A DNA stretch of 64,000 nt. It comes from Paulownia fortunei (lineage: Eukaryota > Streptophyta > Magnoliopsida > Lamiales > Paulowniaceae). The first letter of the stretch is position 1; the number at the start of each line of letters is the position of its first letter. A program made the position numbers and the translations under genes. Under the pieces are notes generated by a model, which was not told the origin of the DNA, did no database searches, and worked only from the letters and a program-made list of their open reading frames with translations. This document shows, in pieces, positions 11,078 to 22,089 of the stretch. The stretch spans positions 1,248,960 through 1,312,959 of the forward strand of contig CM033123.1 of NCBI GenBank assembly GCA_019321725.1, in the 5' to 3' direction.

Positions 11078-13086
11078 GGTGAAATAAATGTGATACTGAA
11101 ATTTCAGTGCATGTAGTGAGTGGTCTCTGTTTCTTTGCAGTTTTGCTGTTTGGTTGTATTCTAAAGTAAGTTTCTTCATTATTTAAGTTTGACTATGTAT
11201 GAAAATGTAGTTCTTTTAATCTTGAATACATGTACATTCACAAGACGCTAACCATACGAGGACCTTCATGCCCGGCCCTTGTACTGGATTCTAGTACTTG
11301 TCCATTCTAAGACGGGCGGACCACTGTGTTATTCATACAGTCTTGTGTAGTAGTATTTTTGTTGGTTCCATTGGCTGATAACATAAAAACTTATATGCAT
11401 GATCAACCTTTATAATTGATGGATTCCAAAACCACAACCATGATGTATAATAAGACCCAGTGCAGATAACACAATAGAGATGGGGACTTGTGAGGTGGGA
11501 TAATAGGACAGATATGCAAAAAGACATGCAAGAAAAGACTGTTGTTGGGAAAAACTCCATTGGGTGGAGCAGATGATTATTACCCAACGGATCCAAAAGG
11601 ACATATACCTTTTGGAACCCACAAAACTTGGATATGTTTCATATGATGTCTAGGGGCCTCAGGGCCTCAACTTACATGGATATATATTCTTGGTGGAATT
11701 TTGTTTAGGGAGAGAGTGGAAAAGGGTGAAATGTTGGCCAGTAGGCCATGCACACCATAGTTCCATTGCACTTTTGGGATTTGAATTGGGTTACATTCAA
11801 TTCATCCCCATATCTTGAATAATTTATCAAGGTGATGTGATTTACTTAGGAGTGATCAATCATAAGATGCGTAAGTCCTGAATTAAACATTTGAAGTGAT
11901 AATTTCTGTAACTTTGCTGTTGAAGCTTTTCAAATTAGTTTTGGACTGCAATAAGATTACACTTGTTACCGAACTACAATTTGGAGATTGTATAGTTCAA
12001 TTTTTGCAATGATTTCTATGAAATTTTCTCAAAACCATTAAACTCGAGCTCAAATTTCATACTTTCAAACTCGAGCTAAGTTCAAGCTTTCATTCTACTA
12101 TTCCCAAATGAGATGGAAATTACTATTATTAATGCCTTGTAATTGATCATAGACCATGTACACATGTTTAAGATCTCCTCATGTTTTCTATGTGTGCTGA
12201 TCAAAGTACAAGATTTTCCATCTTAGAGTTTAATGTATACTTCATTCCCATCTAGTACACTGCAAAGAGCATGTTTAATGACCCAAGATATATAACTAAG
12301 GCATCCTGCAAAAAATTGAATGCCTCCACATCATAGCATGTGCCAGGGGTAGGCCAACCATCTTTCGTCCAATCAAAATATTTCCAGTTCACACAGTGAA
12401 TCCCAACAGATATAGTTAGTTCATATATACCAATTTATCACTTGAAGGGTTTATCCCTTGTGAGGTTTGTGCGTTTTGTTAACAGTGTTGAACTCTTACT
12501 GCTCCCTAGCCCATTTGCATGAAAATCACTCACAACCTCTTTTTCACAAGAAAGTCCAGCTATTGTAAAATATCAACTTCAAGTATTACCCAAAGTTGGA
12601 GGAATCACCAATTCACGGATTGCATGGGGTCGAATTTTACAGTCAATTGTACTAGTTGTTTTTAATGTCACATCAGAAAACTCTACTAGGCCTGGTTTAA
12701 CTATACTCAAACTAAGCAAAATGGCAAAATTATTTTTTTTCCCAGTAAAAGACCCCTTAATTTATACAAGAATGACTATGGTCTAAATACCAAATCAAAA
12801 TAGCAGTTAACGAAAGTACTGTTTTTGACAGAACAACACCAAAGCAAGATGCGACACTACATTTATGCAGTTGGTCATTGCTAGATGGCATCACTCAGGT
12901 GCACTCAGGTATTGACAAGCTTGATTTGCGAGGAAAAACCAGTCTTTTAATGAAGCAATGGTTGGTTTTCAATAACAGGTTTGGCTGAGGTTGAGTTCTC
13001 CACTTGGGAATAAAGCAAACATGTAAATATTAGATGAGTATTCATATTCATGTTTCCAGGTGAAGGCTTGGCTCTTTTGGTGTACA

Positions 13087-13992
13087 TGAGCTTCTTCATT
13101 TGTTGCATCTTAATGTTTTTTAATCATCGCAGTGGGTTGGATATTTTGTGACAAATTATCATCAACATCACATCCATTAATAGATGACACATTTAAGGAT
13201 TCTGTAGCTGGACGGACAAACTCTTCGTAAGGGCACAAAAAGCAACTTTAGCAGCATTCATCTCTGTCTGCTTCTTGATTTTGTCTTCAACACCTCGAAA
13301 AGTATCATTTTCCATCTTCACAATATACATAAATAAAGGCCTGTGAGACAACCCGAGCTTCCTGCCTCATATGATGGATCGAGAAGTCCCTTTTTTTTTT
13401 TTTTTTTTGGGTAAATTCTCACAGAAGATTATTGCATAATTCTCCATCCTCTTGAATCACCTCAAGTGACAACTCCTCCTAACAAACAACTTCATCAGCC
13501 GCTTGTTCAACTTCCTTCAGTGTAGGGAATCCAATGTTTCATACGATTTTCCATCAATAGACTCTTTAACTTTAAGAGGCGAGCATGAAGAGGGGCTTTA
13601 GCTTCACACATATACACAGTGAAACCAAGAATTTTCTTTTGAGCATTGTTGCAACTGGTTCTTATACATGTGCAACGTATCTTCATCTGTTGCATCTTGA
13701 TGCATTTTAATCGTTGCAGTGAACTTAATATTCAGTGTCAAACTATCATAAATATTAAATGTATTGATAGATGACACTCTTGAGGATTCTATCGCTGGAT
13801 AACTCTCTATAGGGGCACAAAAAACAACTTTAGCAGCATTCATCTCTACGTGCTTCTTGATTTGGCTTCAACCCCTCGAAAAGTATCTCTAAGGTAAACA
13901 TAGATAAAGGCATGTATAACAAAACCGAGCTTATTGTCTCATATGATGGACAAAGAAGACCATTTTTTTTGGGTAAATTCTTGTAGAATATT
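13087..13992 (-). pseudogene. Two diverged tandem copies of a dead gene fragment
   Basis: Two blocks, about 13087-13430 and 13674-13992, share collinear sequence: TTGCATCTT..ATG, ATAGATGACAC, GCAACTTTAGCAGCATTCAT and CCTCGAAAAGTATC, then a T run followed by GGGTAAATTC. Read on the minus strand, both keep patches of plausible protein, such as DTFRGVE, MNAAKV and KMHQDATDED, but frames are broken by stops and shifts. The sequence between the copies (13500-13670) continues in a protein-like way, with APLHARLLKLK. I do not recognise the family. The copies differ enough that the duplication is old. Confidence 0.45.
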
Positions 13993-15513
13993 TTTTTTTG
14001 TAACTTTAAGGGCAATAGGAGTAATTTTATATTAAGTTTTAAAGGTAAAAGGAACTTTTTGAATAAAGGTTTTTGTCAAGAATGATTATTAAATCCATCT
14101 GGCATTGAAATCTAGCCAAAATTTTAATTTAGTACAGGGTTAATTGATATTTATTGGGGCCGAATCAATTAAAGTACACATTTAAGTGATTTGGATAAAA
14201 TAGTATTATTTTGATCAATTTACCAAAAATAACCATGGACTTAAATTATGATTGATTACATGAAAGTTTAAATCCATTATCCTATGAAAGACTCGCGTGT
14301 GATCAAACATGATTTGGTCTAAAATTTATTGCCTCTCCAAAATGGGTTGGTTTTGGACATGGTTTGACTTGATTGGGTGAATTTCAGTAAAATATTAAAT
14401 TCAAAATTCAACTAAATGGGTCTAAATTTAGAAATGAGCACAGTTTTACTGACATTCCTAGTAAAAGGTTTTGGCCCATGGCATTGAATTATAATGTTCA
14501 TTTATGTTAGTGTGGGTTCAGTAAATTAATTGAATGATCGTTTTGGAAGAGCATTGTTACTACTGCATCAGTACTTGCTTGTCTTGAGACATCAAAATGA
14601 TGAAATTCGCCACATGCTCACACTGATCCAATTGTCAGTGTTGAGTCCACTAATTATTTCAAGCTGTACAATCATATTATTTTTCAAAAATATGAAATTT
14701 TTATGTCAAGTACATTGTAGGCATACTCTCAATTAATCCAATGACATTGCCACGTGGTTTAGTTCACACAATCCGATTATATTTAGGTTTATTAATCGAG
14801 TTCTATGACTTGAAATCACTCTTTTATTAATATATTGAATTCAATTCGATTTAGATAAAAAAAGGTTAAAAACACCTTTTTATATTATGTTGAGTAGATA
14901 TGAATGGAAGTTTAAGAAAAATAATTAGCAAGGACAAGTTGTAGTTAGAACTTTACCAATTGGAGTTCAAGTTGTTATTATTTTTTTAGTTACATCTAAA
15001 TTTGAGGTCGCTGTAACCTTTAAATATATATTCGGTTCGAATTATTTATTTTAATTTGATATTTTATTTTATATTATACATCATAAATATATATTAATTG
15101 TATAAAATATTTTTCTAAATATAGTATAAATATTGATGCACATATGTGAAATGAAATAAGATTAAACAAGAAATTAAAACAGAAAATTCAAAATGCTAAC
15201 AGGCATAATCTTGTTCTAGTAGTATATGCTGAAAAAATAGCACATTCAATATACAACCCTTCTTCAAACTTACGTTTTTTCTTTTTCTTTTTCTTTTTAC
15301 CAAATAAAAAATATTAAAAAAAAAATGCTAGAACCTAATGACAACTAGAATATGTAGTAGCTTCAGTCGGTGGAAAAACGAGAAAAATCAAACATGAAGG
15401 GTCAAAATGAGATTAACACTATTCGAACACCATAGGGATGGTAAATCCAAACTTGTTACTTGGTGGGGGTAACTGTAAAATTACGAAAAGAGGCTAAGAA
15501 CTGCTTGTCTTCG

Positions 15514-15931
15514 TTAGTGCTGCTTAAATTTTTGGACCAATTCATCGGGCAGGGCTTTCTGAATCTCAGACTCGATGTCCACTGGTTTATAATATCCTGT
15601 GATTGGGTCAGGGGCCCACACTGAAGCTGTTCTAGACCTGGGCTTATCATCAACCACTGGGCTCTCGTTATCACTATCTACAGTTTGATTACCAGGGCCG
15701 GGTTCCTTGCCTGGGCTTGCCGAGCCCACTTTTGAAGCCGCAGCATACCCTCTCCTAACATATATACATATATATAAAACATATAAACAAGTATTAGTTG
15801 AAAAGAAGACTTGAATTTCGAGATGAAAAGGGTATTTTTGTTTAGAGAGATGCAGATTTATGAAGGTGGGCTCACCGGGAAAAGCCATCAAGAAGATAGA
15901 ATTCCTTTATCTTGGATAGAAAACGAGCCAT
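15514..15931 (-). CDS. SAG21/LEA5-type late embryogenesis abundant protein
   Basis: Small stress-induced protein of the LEA_3 (SAG21/LEA5) family; Arabidopsis members are targeted to mitochondria and linked to oxidative and drought stress. Two exons on the minus strand, 15931-15876 and 15754-15514, joined in phase (TCC CG|G AGA), give 98 residues, the usual size. The N-terminus, MARFLSKIKEFYLLDGFSRR, followed by GYAAAS, is a typical mitochondrial presequence. The family signature SVWAPDPITGYYKP lies at about residues 63-76, and the tail is acidic then basic (EIQKALPDELVQKF). A TATA-like stretch at 16001-16012 sits about 75 bases upstream of the ATG. Function is inferred from the family. Confidence 0.92.
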
Positions 15932-17012
15932 TTTGATTATAATGCAGAAGATTTTTCAGACAGTTGGAGAAATCATGTACTTTATAAGATGAGGATGTTC
16001 CATATATATACACAAGATTTGCAGACTTTGTCTTGAGGATTTCAGAAAGAACTAAAACAAAAGGCTTTGAAAGAGTAAGTAGTATGATTTGAGTTGAAAT
16101 TTTCAGCCGGACCAGAATTAAACATTAATTTTCCTGTTTTACTAAAACTTAATGGGAGAACCAAGTCAAATTGTGTGTATTCATTCCTGCTTGGAAATGG
16201 TCATCCTGAAAATCAGGAGTCTGTCTCTAAAGTCTTCTGAAGTTGATAAGCACAAGATCAGTACTCTAATCAAGTTTAGTGTTGAATATCACTGCAGATC
16301 ATGGACCAACAGCTTAACTTGACAATTCTTGCCATTTAATTTATTGCCATTGGGACTCAATCATGAGAGGTGCATGACAGTGGTTGATTAATCGTGTTGA
16401 GACGTGAAAATGTATTTTATTTTATTTTTTCTGTAAAGAATTTGTAGTCAAATCCCCTCTGTTCATATTCTCTCTAGCTTTGCCTGCTAAATCTGAATTA
16501 TCACATGCAGTTGATCATCCATACTAATTAAGAATGTTTTAAGTAACATGATAAAGATGTTAAACTAAACGTAAAGGGGATTCAGTGCGACTGACAAAAT
16601 TGTCCATGAGCATTCGTTGTTGCTCTAGCAATCACATTTCTATTCATCCCCACATTGCAACTGTACAATTTTGAGCATCTGTAGAAATTTCTTTTAGTAC
16701 GTTCTAGTGGTAATAACGTTTTGGTATATATGATATCAATGAAGCTTCAGTTATATAAATCTCACGTTCAATGAAATAAAACAAGAAAGGAAAGAAAAGA
16801 GGAAGAAGGGTTTGTGCGCCGACTTTGTGGGCTTCACTCTACTAGCAACTTAGTTTACTATATAAGTTTGAGTCCATCTTTCACTTTCAGGGCTGCCTGT
16901 TTTATAGAGATGATGGTCCAAATTCATACTACTACTGGCTGTAAGAAAGCTCCAAAAGCTTGTCAATATATAGCTTAATTTGCATATATTATATCAGAAT
17001 TGAGTGCTTTCC

Positions 17013-17300
17013 CCATATAAGCCAGATTTGTGGTCTTTCCCCTATAAGCTAATTCTACAGGTCCATCCTCTGAGGGAATGCTTTTTTGAGAGCTACTTCT
17101 TGTAATTGTTTGAGCTCTATAAATGGTCCAAAAATGGTTACCACAGTTTTTTCTCCCCCAATGTTTTTGGTTCATTTTTTTTTTTTAAATGGAGTAGAGT
17201 TGAATTTTTTGATATAGTACCGGGATTTGTTAGTGCATGAACTTATATATCTTCTTATTGATATACAAAATAAAATAAGAAAAAACATCTAATTCTGCTT
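17013..17300. repeat. Dispersed direct repeat, left copy
   Basis: About 290 bases that match 20031-20322 in the same order and orientation: CATATAAGCCAG, CTTTCCCCTATAAGC, AGGTCCATCCT, GAGAGCTACTTCTTGTA, ATAAATGGTCCAA, ATGGTTACCACA, AGAGTTGAA and TTGATATA. The right copy lies upstream of phylloplanin 1. No phylloplanin coding sequence lies next to this left copy. Confidence 0.8.
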
Positions 17301-17688
17301 CTGTAACCTAATTAAAGTAGCAATTATTAGCAGTCCATTTGAAATATTGTTAAGTGCATGGAAAAATGAAGCAAAACATTTTTTTAGGTTTTTATATTGA
17401 TCACAAATCAGGTTAGATACTCACAAATGATGAACAATATGTATGTTGATTATTTTTTTCCTACAGTAAGCGACTAATTTGAAGGTTTCCATTGAAGTGA
17501 AAACATAGTTCTAAAGCACAATAGTTGATAAACGCGGCACAAAATTTTAGCGGGGGGCGGATGCATTTTGGAAGTGTTCGGACCAACACAATAGTTTGGT
17601 CCAAATTTCTTTTTGAGAGAAAAAAATATGCTATTTAACTCTATTAAACTTATTTTTTAGCAATTTTTTTATTATTTATTGACAATTT

Positions 17689-17726
17689 GGGGTTGGGTGG
17701 GGGTGGGGGGGAGGGGGGGGTGTGGG
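17689..17726 (+). repeat. G-rich tract, G-quadruplex candidate
   Basis: Six G runs of 3 to 8 bases lie within 38 bases, separated by one to three bases (GGGG TT GGG T GGGGG T GGGGGGG A GGGGGGGG TGT GGG). This exceeds the usual four-run rule for an intramolecular G-quadruplex on the plus strand. Confidence 0.8.
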
Positions 17727-19230
17727 CATATTTACCATTACCAACTTTCATTGTGTATAATAGATACGTATCACATAATCTATATATGGTAATAATATAT
17801 AATATATGTTATATACAATATATAATACACTATATATTCACATAATATATACATATAGAGTGTAAAAATACAATATTTATTTTTATTAGAAATATTATAT
17901 ATTAAAAATTTTATTTGATATATATACATATGAGTTTATTATATATGAATTTACTACATATATATATGCCAAATACATAAAGTGTATAGAACTTATATAT
18001 TATGCAAATGTTGAATACATACGTAATCTATATTATTATATAGAATATTATATAAAATGTGGATAATATTATATATATTTTTATAACTGGAATACAAAAA
18101 AATTATATAATATGTGCAAATAAATAGTAATATCTATAAATGAAACATAAAAATAAACAGTACATAGGATGCGCAGAATATATATAAAATTATGTGTAAC
18201 ATAATAAATACACAGTAATTTTATAAATTATATATACCGCATAGACATGCAAGGTATAAGAGTTAATTTAACAATATACTATATCCATAAAATTTTATGT
18301 TTTATATACAAATAATTTACATGTACAAAAATAATTTATAGGATTATTGATTTATTTAACTTACAAATTTAGAACTTAATGATTTTAATGTAATCTGCAT
18401 TTTACATATTGAAAAATAATAAGATGTTATTTATAGATAAATTATATGACATATATATGTATTTTTAATTTATTTATGAATTTTGAAATAATTTTATGTG
18501 TGTATTGATCCTAAATGCCAAAATCTAAACAAATTGGTGAGCAAATTCCAATAATTTTTTGTTACATACAAAATATTTTACATTCATTTGTACATAAAAT
18601 AAAGTTCAAATGGAAGAATTTGGAGAAACAAGGTCAAAACTATCAATTTATGTTTTATTTTCAAGAAACTGGATTCATATCTCAAGTTTTACAATAAAAG
18701 TGAAACATGCCAACTCACATTTGATTGAATAGTTGACCCAAATTTTATTACATACAAAATATTTTTTGAAGAAACCAATTCCCTCCAAAATCTTGAATTT
18801 TCTGGCCACACACGGGCACGATGGTGCCAAAGTTGTATGTAATACTAATTTATGAAATAAATGGATTTTTAAAAAGTTTGGTACCAAATTTATAAACCTA
18901 CCTAATATTGTGGGATTAAAGTAGCATTTTTCCCTGTCAGAATCAGAGGACACCTGAGTTTATTAGAAGCACAAGAATCCACTGCTACCAAGTTGTCATC
19001 TTTCCATACATTTCAATTGCAACCTCCATATAATTGGTGTTTACAATGAATAAAACATTCGCGCTACACTTTCATAAACTTGGATACATAAAGCAATCAC
19101 TTGCAAAATTATATATATATATATATAAAATACCAACAAAACATAAATCCAGTCTAGTGAATATTGTCACTTATTGATGGGCATATGGTGGAAGATAGCA
19201 TGCTATGAATCAGTGTGACATTATGCACCA

Positions 19231-19787
19231 CTAGTTCAGATTAGCATTGAACTGAAAACCAGAAGGAATCAGGTTGGCGATGTTCAAGAGTCCGGCAAGA
19301 GTGTTTCCTATGAACTGCAAGTTTGACACCAGCCCACCAACTGATGGTAAACTGGCATTGCAAGAGGCCAGCGGCGTGTTGACGACAAGCTTGCAGCCAG
19401 AGACAAGTGTGGAGAGGAGAAAGCTTACAGGGTCTAAAAGTATAGAAAATAGTCCAGAGCCATTTGTTGTAGAAGTGGACACCACATTTCCACCACACTG
19501 CAGTTGCACCAAAGCATCTGCACAAAGATTTCAATTCATTTTCAACACATGTATATGAAAATAAACTTGAATAAGTGTGTGTGATTTGCTGTGTTTAACT
19601 TACTAGGGAAAGCAGGGGTGGCTGTGCCATTGACACCGATGTTTCCATTAGGGGTGCAATAGAGAATGCCTTGGATTCTCAATAGGCCTAAGAGAGGGCC
19701 AAGAATCCCACCAAGTTGTGCTTGAGCCAGTGGCGCTGCAATGCCAGCAATCAAGAGGGTAATCAGAAGAAGAGATTTTAAGGCCAT
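19231..19787 (-). CDS. Phylloplanin-like secreted surface protein, intact copy
   Basis: Phylloplanins are small secreted leaf-surface proteins, made by short glandular trichomes in tobacco, that inhibit oomycete and fungal spores. Two exons, 19787-19604 and 19517-19231, separated by an 86-base intron, join as CCT A|AT GCT and give 156 residues. Residues 1-23 form a clear signal peptide (MALKSLLLITLLIAGIAAPL, then AQA). The mature start QLGGILGPLLG is Gly/Leu-rich as in the family. Diagnostic blocks follow: LYCTPNGNIGVNGTATPAFP, ALVQLQCGG, TTNGSG and GCKLVVNTPLASCN, ending at IPSGFQFNANLN. Four cysteines fit the Ole e 1-like fold. The TATA box at 19851-19861 supports this start. Trichome expression is inferred from the family. 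Confidence 0.93.
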
Positions 19788-19850
19788 ATCAGCTAGTTGT
19801 GGAGTTCTGGTTGGAGTTGATTTCGGTTTACAAAACTTGCTGCATCGACA

Positions 19851-19861
19851 CCTATTTATAG
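19851..19861 (-). promoter_or_regulatory. TATA box of phylloplanin 1
   Basis: On the minus strand the sequence reads CTATAAATAGG, about 65-75 bases upstream of the ATG at 19787. Spacing and sequence fit a plant TATA box. A shared block, GATCAGCAATGCAAGTCAAT, begins at 19928 and recurs upstream of the second copy. Confidence 0.75.
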
Positions 19862-20030
19862 AGAAAACAAGAAGGTCTATTCGATGGCGATCACCACCCT
19901 TCTGCACGCGTGCTCACTTGTCCACTCTGATCAGCAATGCAAGTCAATAGATACAAGTTGTGAGTTCAGTTTGTCTCCTGTTTTATCCTTAGAATGAGTC
20001 AAGAATTCAGTTTATACCTCAGGATCATCA

Positions 20031-20322
20031 CCATATAAGCCAGTTTTGTGGGCTTTCCCCTATAAGCCAACTCTAGTACAGGTCCATCCTTTGAGGGAAA
20101 GCTTTTTGAAATTTTAGCCACATTTGAGAGCTACTTCTTGTATTTCTCTTATTATTTGAGCTGTATAAATGGTCCAAGTAGCCGCAACTAGATTAAAAGA
20201 AATGGTTACCACAATTTTTTGACACGGTGTAGAGTTGAACTTTGACATGGTACTGAGATTTGGTAGTGTGCATATTCATATTGATTACTGATATATCAAA
20301 TAAGAAAAACAACTAATTTTGG
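20031..20322. repeat. Dispersed direct repeat, right copy
   Basis: Partner of 17013-17300. It lies 244 to 535 bases upstream of the phylloplanin 1 ATG and so may contain promoter elements. It differs from the left copy by small insertions, for example ATTTTAGCCACAT near 20115 and AGTAGCCGCAAC near 20178. Confidence 0.8.
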
Positions 20323-21200
20323 AAACATTAAACAAGATCATTTTGTAAAGCTGAAAAATTTATGTGTTTAGTTGAAATTGATATAATTGTATCATGATAT
20401 TTTAAAGACATAAATTTTGAATAGTTTGATTATTATTTTTTACTATAAAAATGTTTGGCATAGCAGCACCAACTATGAAAAATTCATCTTAATAGTTTAC
20501 TAGTTGTGTACAATAGCCGGTAGTTAAATATGCATATAGGGATATGGAATATAGGAACAAATGGATCAATTTCTACTTCTAAGAAGCATAAAGAAATTAT
20601 TGACTTCTATCTTAAAAAAGGAATCAAGTGTCTTTGGATTCAATTTATGCAAAAAAAAAGTCTTTCTTGCTATCAAAATCAGACAGAATTATGAAAAAAA
20701 TATTAGACTAAATCTAAACTGTTAAGTTCAATAAGATATATTATTATTTATTTATTAAGACATAATACATCTGAAATAGTATTTACTATATATAGGATTT
20801 TTGTTATATAAAGATTTTGTAATTAATCAGTCTCTCATTTCATTTTGTCATGCATTTGAAAATTTGTAAACCTTTACAATAGTGAAAATTATGAATATCT
20901 AGATAAAACTTAATGTATACAATTTATGCAATTGAAAAAAACCTTAAAAATATAAAATTTGTGTCTCCCATTAAATGTTCTTCAAACAAAATTGTAGTAT
21001 TTTGAAAGTTATGCTTTTTTTTTTTTTTTTCCCAAGAGTAAAGGAATATGGGTATTTGTTTTTTTAGATAATTTTTATTAGAATCTTGGATCAAATAATG
21101 TTAGTGGGGAGCTTTTTGTAAAAGATTCAAACTGTGAATACTAAAACTCCAAACTTCAATGGAGATAGATACAAATATCCCAAACTTTGACACAAATCGC
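20323..21200. other. AT-rich spacer with no visible gene
   Basis: Nothing recognisable. Given the orphan promoter at 21201-21800, a phylloplanin body would be expected on the minus strand at about 20600-21140, but neither its signal peptide nor its CTPNG or CKLVVNT blocks can be found in any frame. Confidence 0.5.
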
Positions 21201-21800
21201 CTAATTTATAGGATAAATCAAGGATTTTGTTTAGGTTACGTACTCTACGAGCACTAAAGTATAACCACACAACTATGTTGTAATGAAATTAAAAAATAGT
21301 AATTATTACTACACAAATGTTGGTGTCGTGTTAACGAGCTCACAACTTGCCCTCTAAGATCAGCAATCCTAATTCATAGATACAATTAGTTACATAATGT
21401 TATATTTCTCTATCGACCATCCCTAATTTCAATAATCAACTACTGCAATTAATTCACTTAGAAATATTTAATAAATCAAGACTTTTCAAATTAAAATGAG
21501 ATAAAAAAAAAAGTGAAAAGTTAACCTGTAATATAGAGTATTTTTGTGAGCGTTCTATGCCTAATATCGATTCAAGTCGAATTTTCTTCAATCTAGTTTG
21601 GCCATCTGAATTAGTAAATAAGTTAGTACTTCTTAAAGGATTTTGGTTGAATTAACAAATTTAGAGATTAGGTTCTGTCCTTCTTCCTTGTACTTCAACT
21701 TCGAGCCCTAATGACAGTAAGGTTCATGTCAAACCTCTACTAAGCACATGCTGATGTATTGTTATAATCTGCATTTGAATATCTCTAGACATATGACTAT
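21201..21800 (-). promoter_or_regulatory. Orphan phylloplanin promoter copy
   Basis: About 600 bases collinear with 23463-24040, the upstream region of phylloplanin 2. Landmarks sit at near-constant offset: the TATA box (CCTATAAATTAG on the minus strand, 21201-21212 versus 23463-23474), ACACAAATGTTGG (21311/23576), GATCAGCAAT (21358/23616), CTAGTTWGGCCATCTGA (21593/23822) and ATAAWATCTGCAT (about 21764/24003). The match stops just downstream of the TATA box, where no phylloplanin reading frame follows. It looks like a duplicated promoter whose gene body was lost. Confidence 0.75.
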
Positions 21801-22089
21801 TTACAATTTCAAAAAATTGGACAAATTTATTCCTTTCAATTTTTAACTTTAATAAATTTGGACAAATCTATTCCAAATATATGTATATGTCAAGTATATA
21901 TATGATCCACATATATGTATTTTTAGAGAAATACTTTTATACATTTAACATATAAAATATAAGACCAAACACTAAATTTGAAAATTGTGAACTAATATCA
22001 GATACGTTTCTACAGATAATTGTTGTGTAAGTATTTTATCGTAATTTCTTTTATTGATCGCTATGTTGCATTGCATTGACTATGCACCG

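Larger units (their letters stand above)
9550..15513. other. Intergenic region, about 6 kb
   Basis: No intact gene recognised. It holds a CA-rich imperfect duplication at about 10545-10676, a (CA)n-A(n) tract at 11042-11078, and decayed tandem copies of an unknown gene fragment at about 13090-13990 (separate entry). The remainder is AT-rich with no supported coding, tRNA or rRNA signal. Open frames of 60-90 codons here lack splice logic or recognisable family motifs. Confidence 0.6.
15932..19230. other. Intergenic region left of the phylloplanin cluster
   Basis: No supported gene. Contents: the likely LEA promoter (15932-16100); a block at 17013-17300 that is repeated upstream of the phylloplanin gene (separate entry); a G-rich tract at 17689-17726; and a very AT-rich, TATA-repeat stretch at about 17750-18480. 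The 3' flank of phylloplanin 1 ends the region. Open frames near 18515-18953 are AT-driven and not convincing. Confidence 0.6.

Noticed and set aside
11220..11330. GC-richer stretch that looked tRNA-like or LTR-like
   Set aside because: No A-box/B-box pair or cloverleaf could be drawn, and no matching second LTR was found.
15000..15060. GGTTCGAAT, a B-box-like motif suggesting a tRNA gene
   Set aside because: There is no A-box, acceptor stem or anticodon arm at the required distance; the context is AT-rich.
18515..18953. Open frames near the AT-rich block left of phylloplanin 1
   Set aside because: Composition-driven frames with no motifs, no conserved starts and no partner exons.
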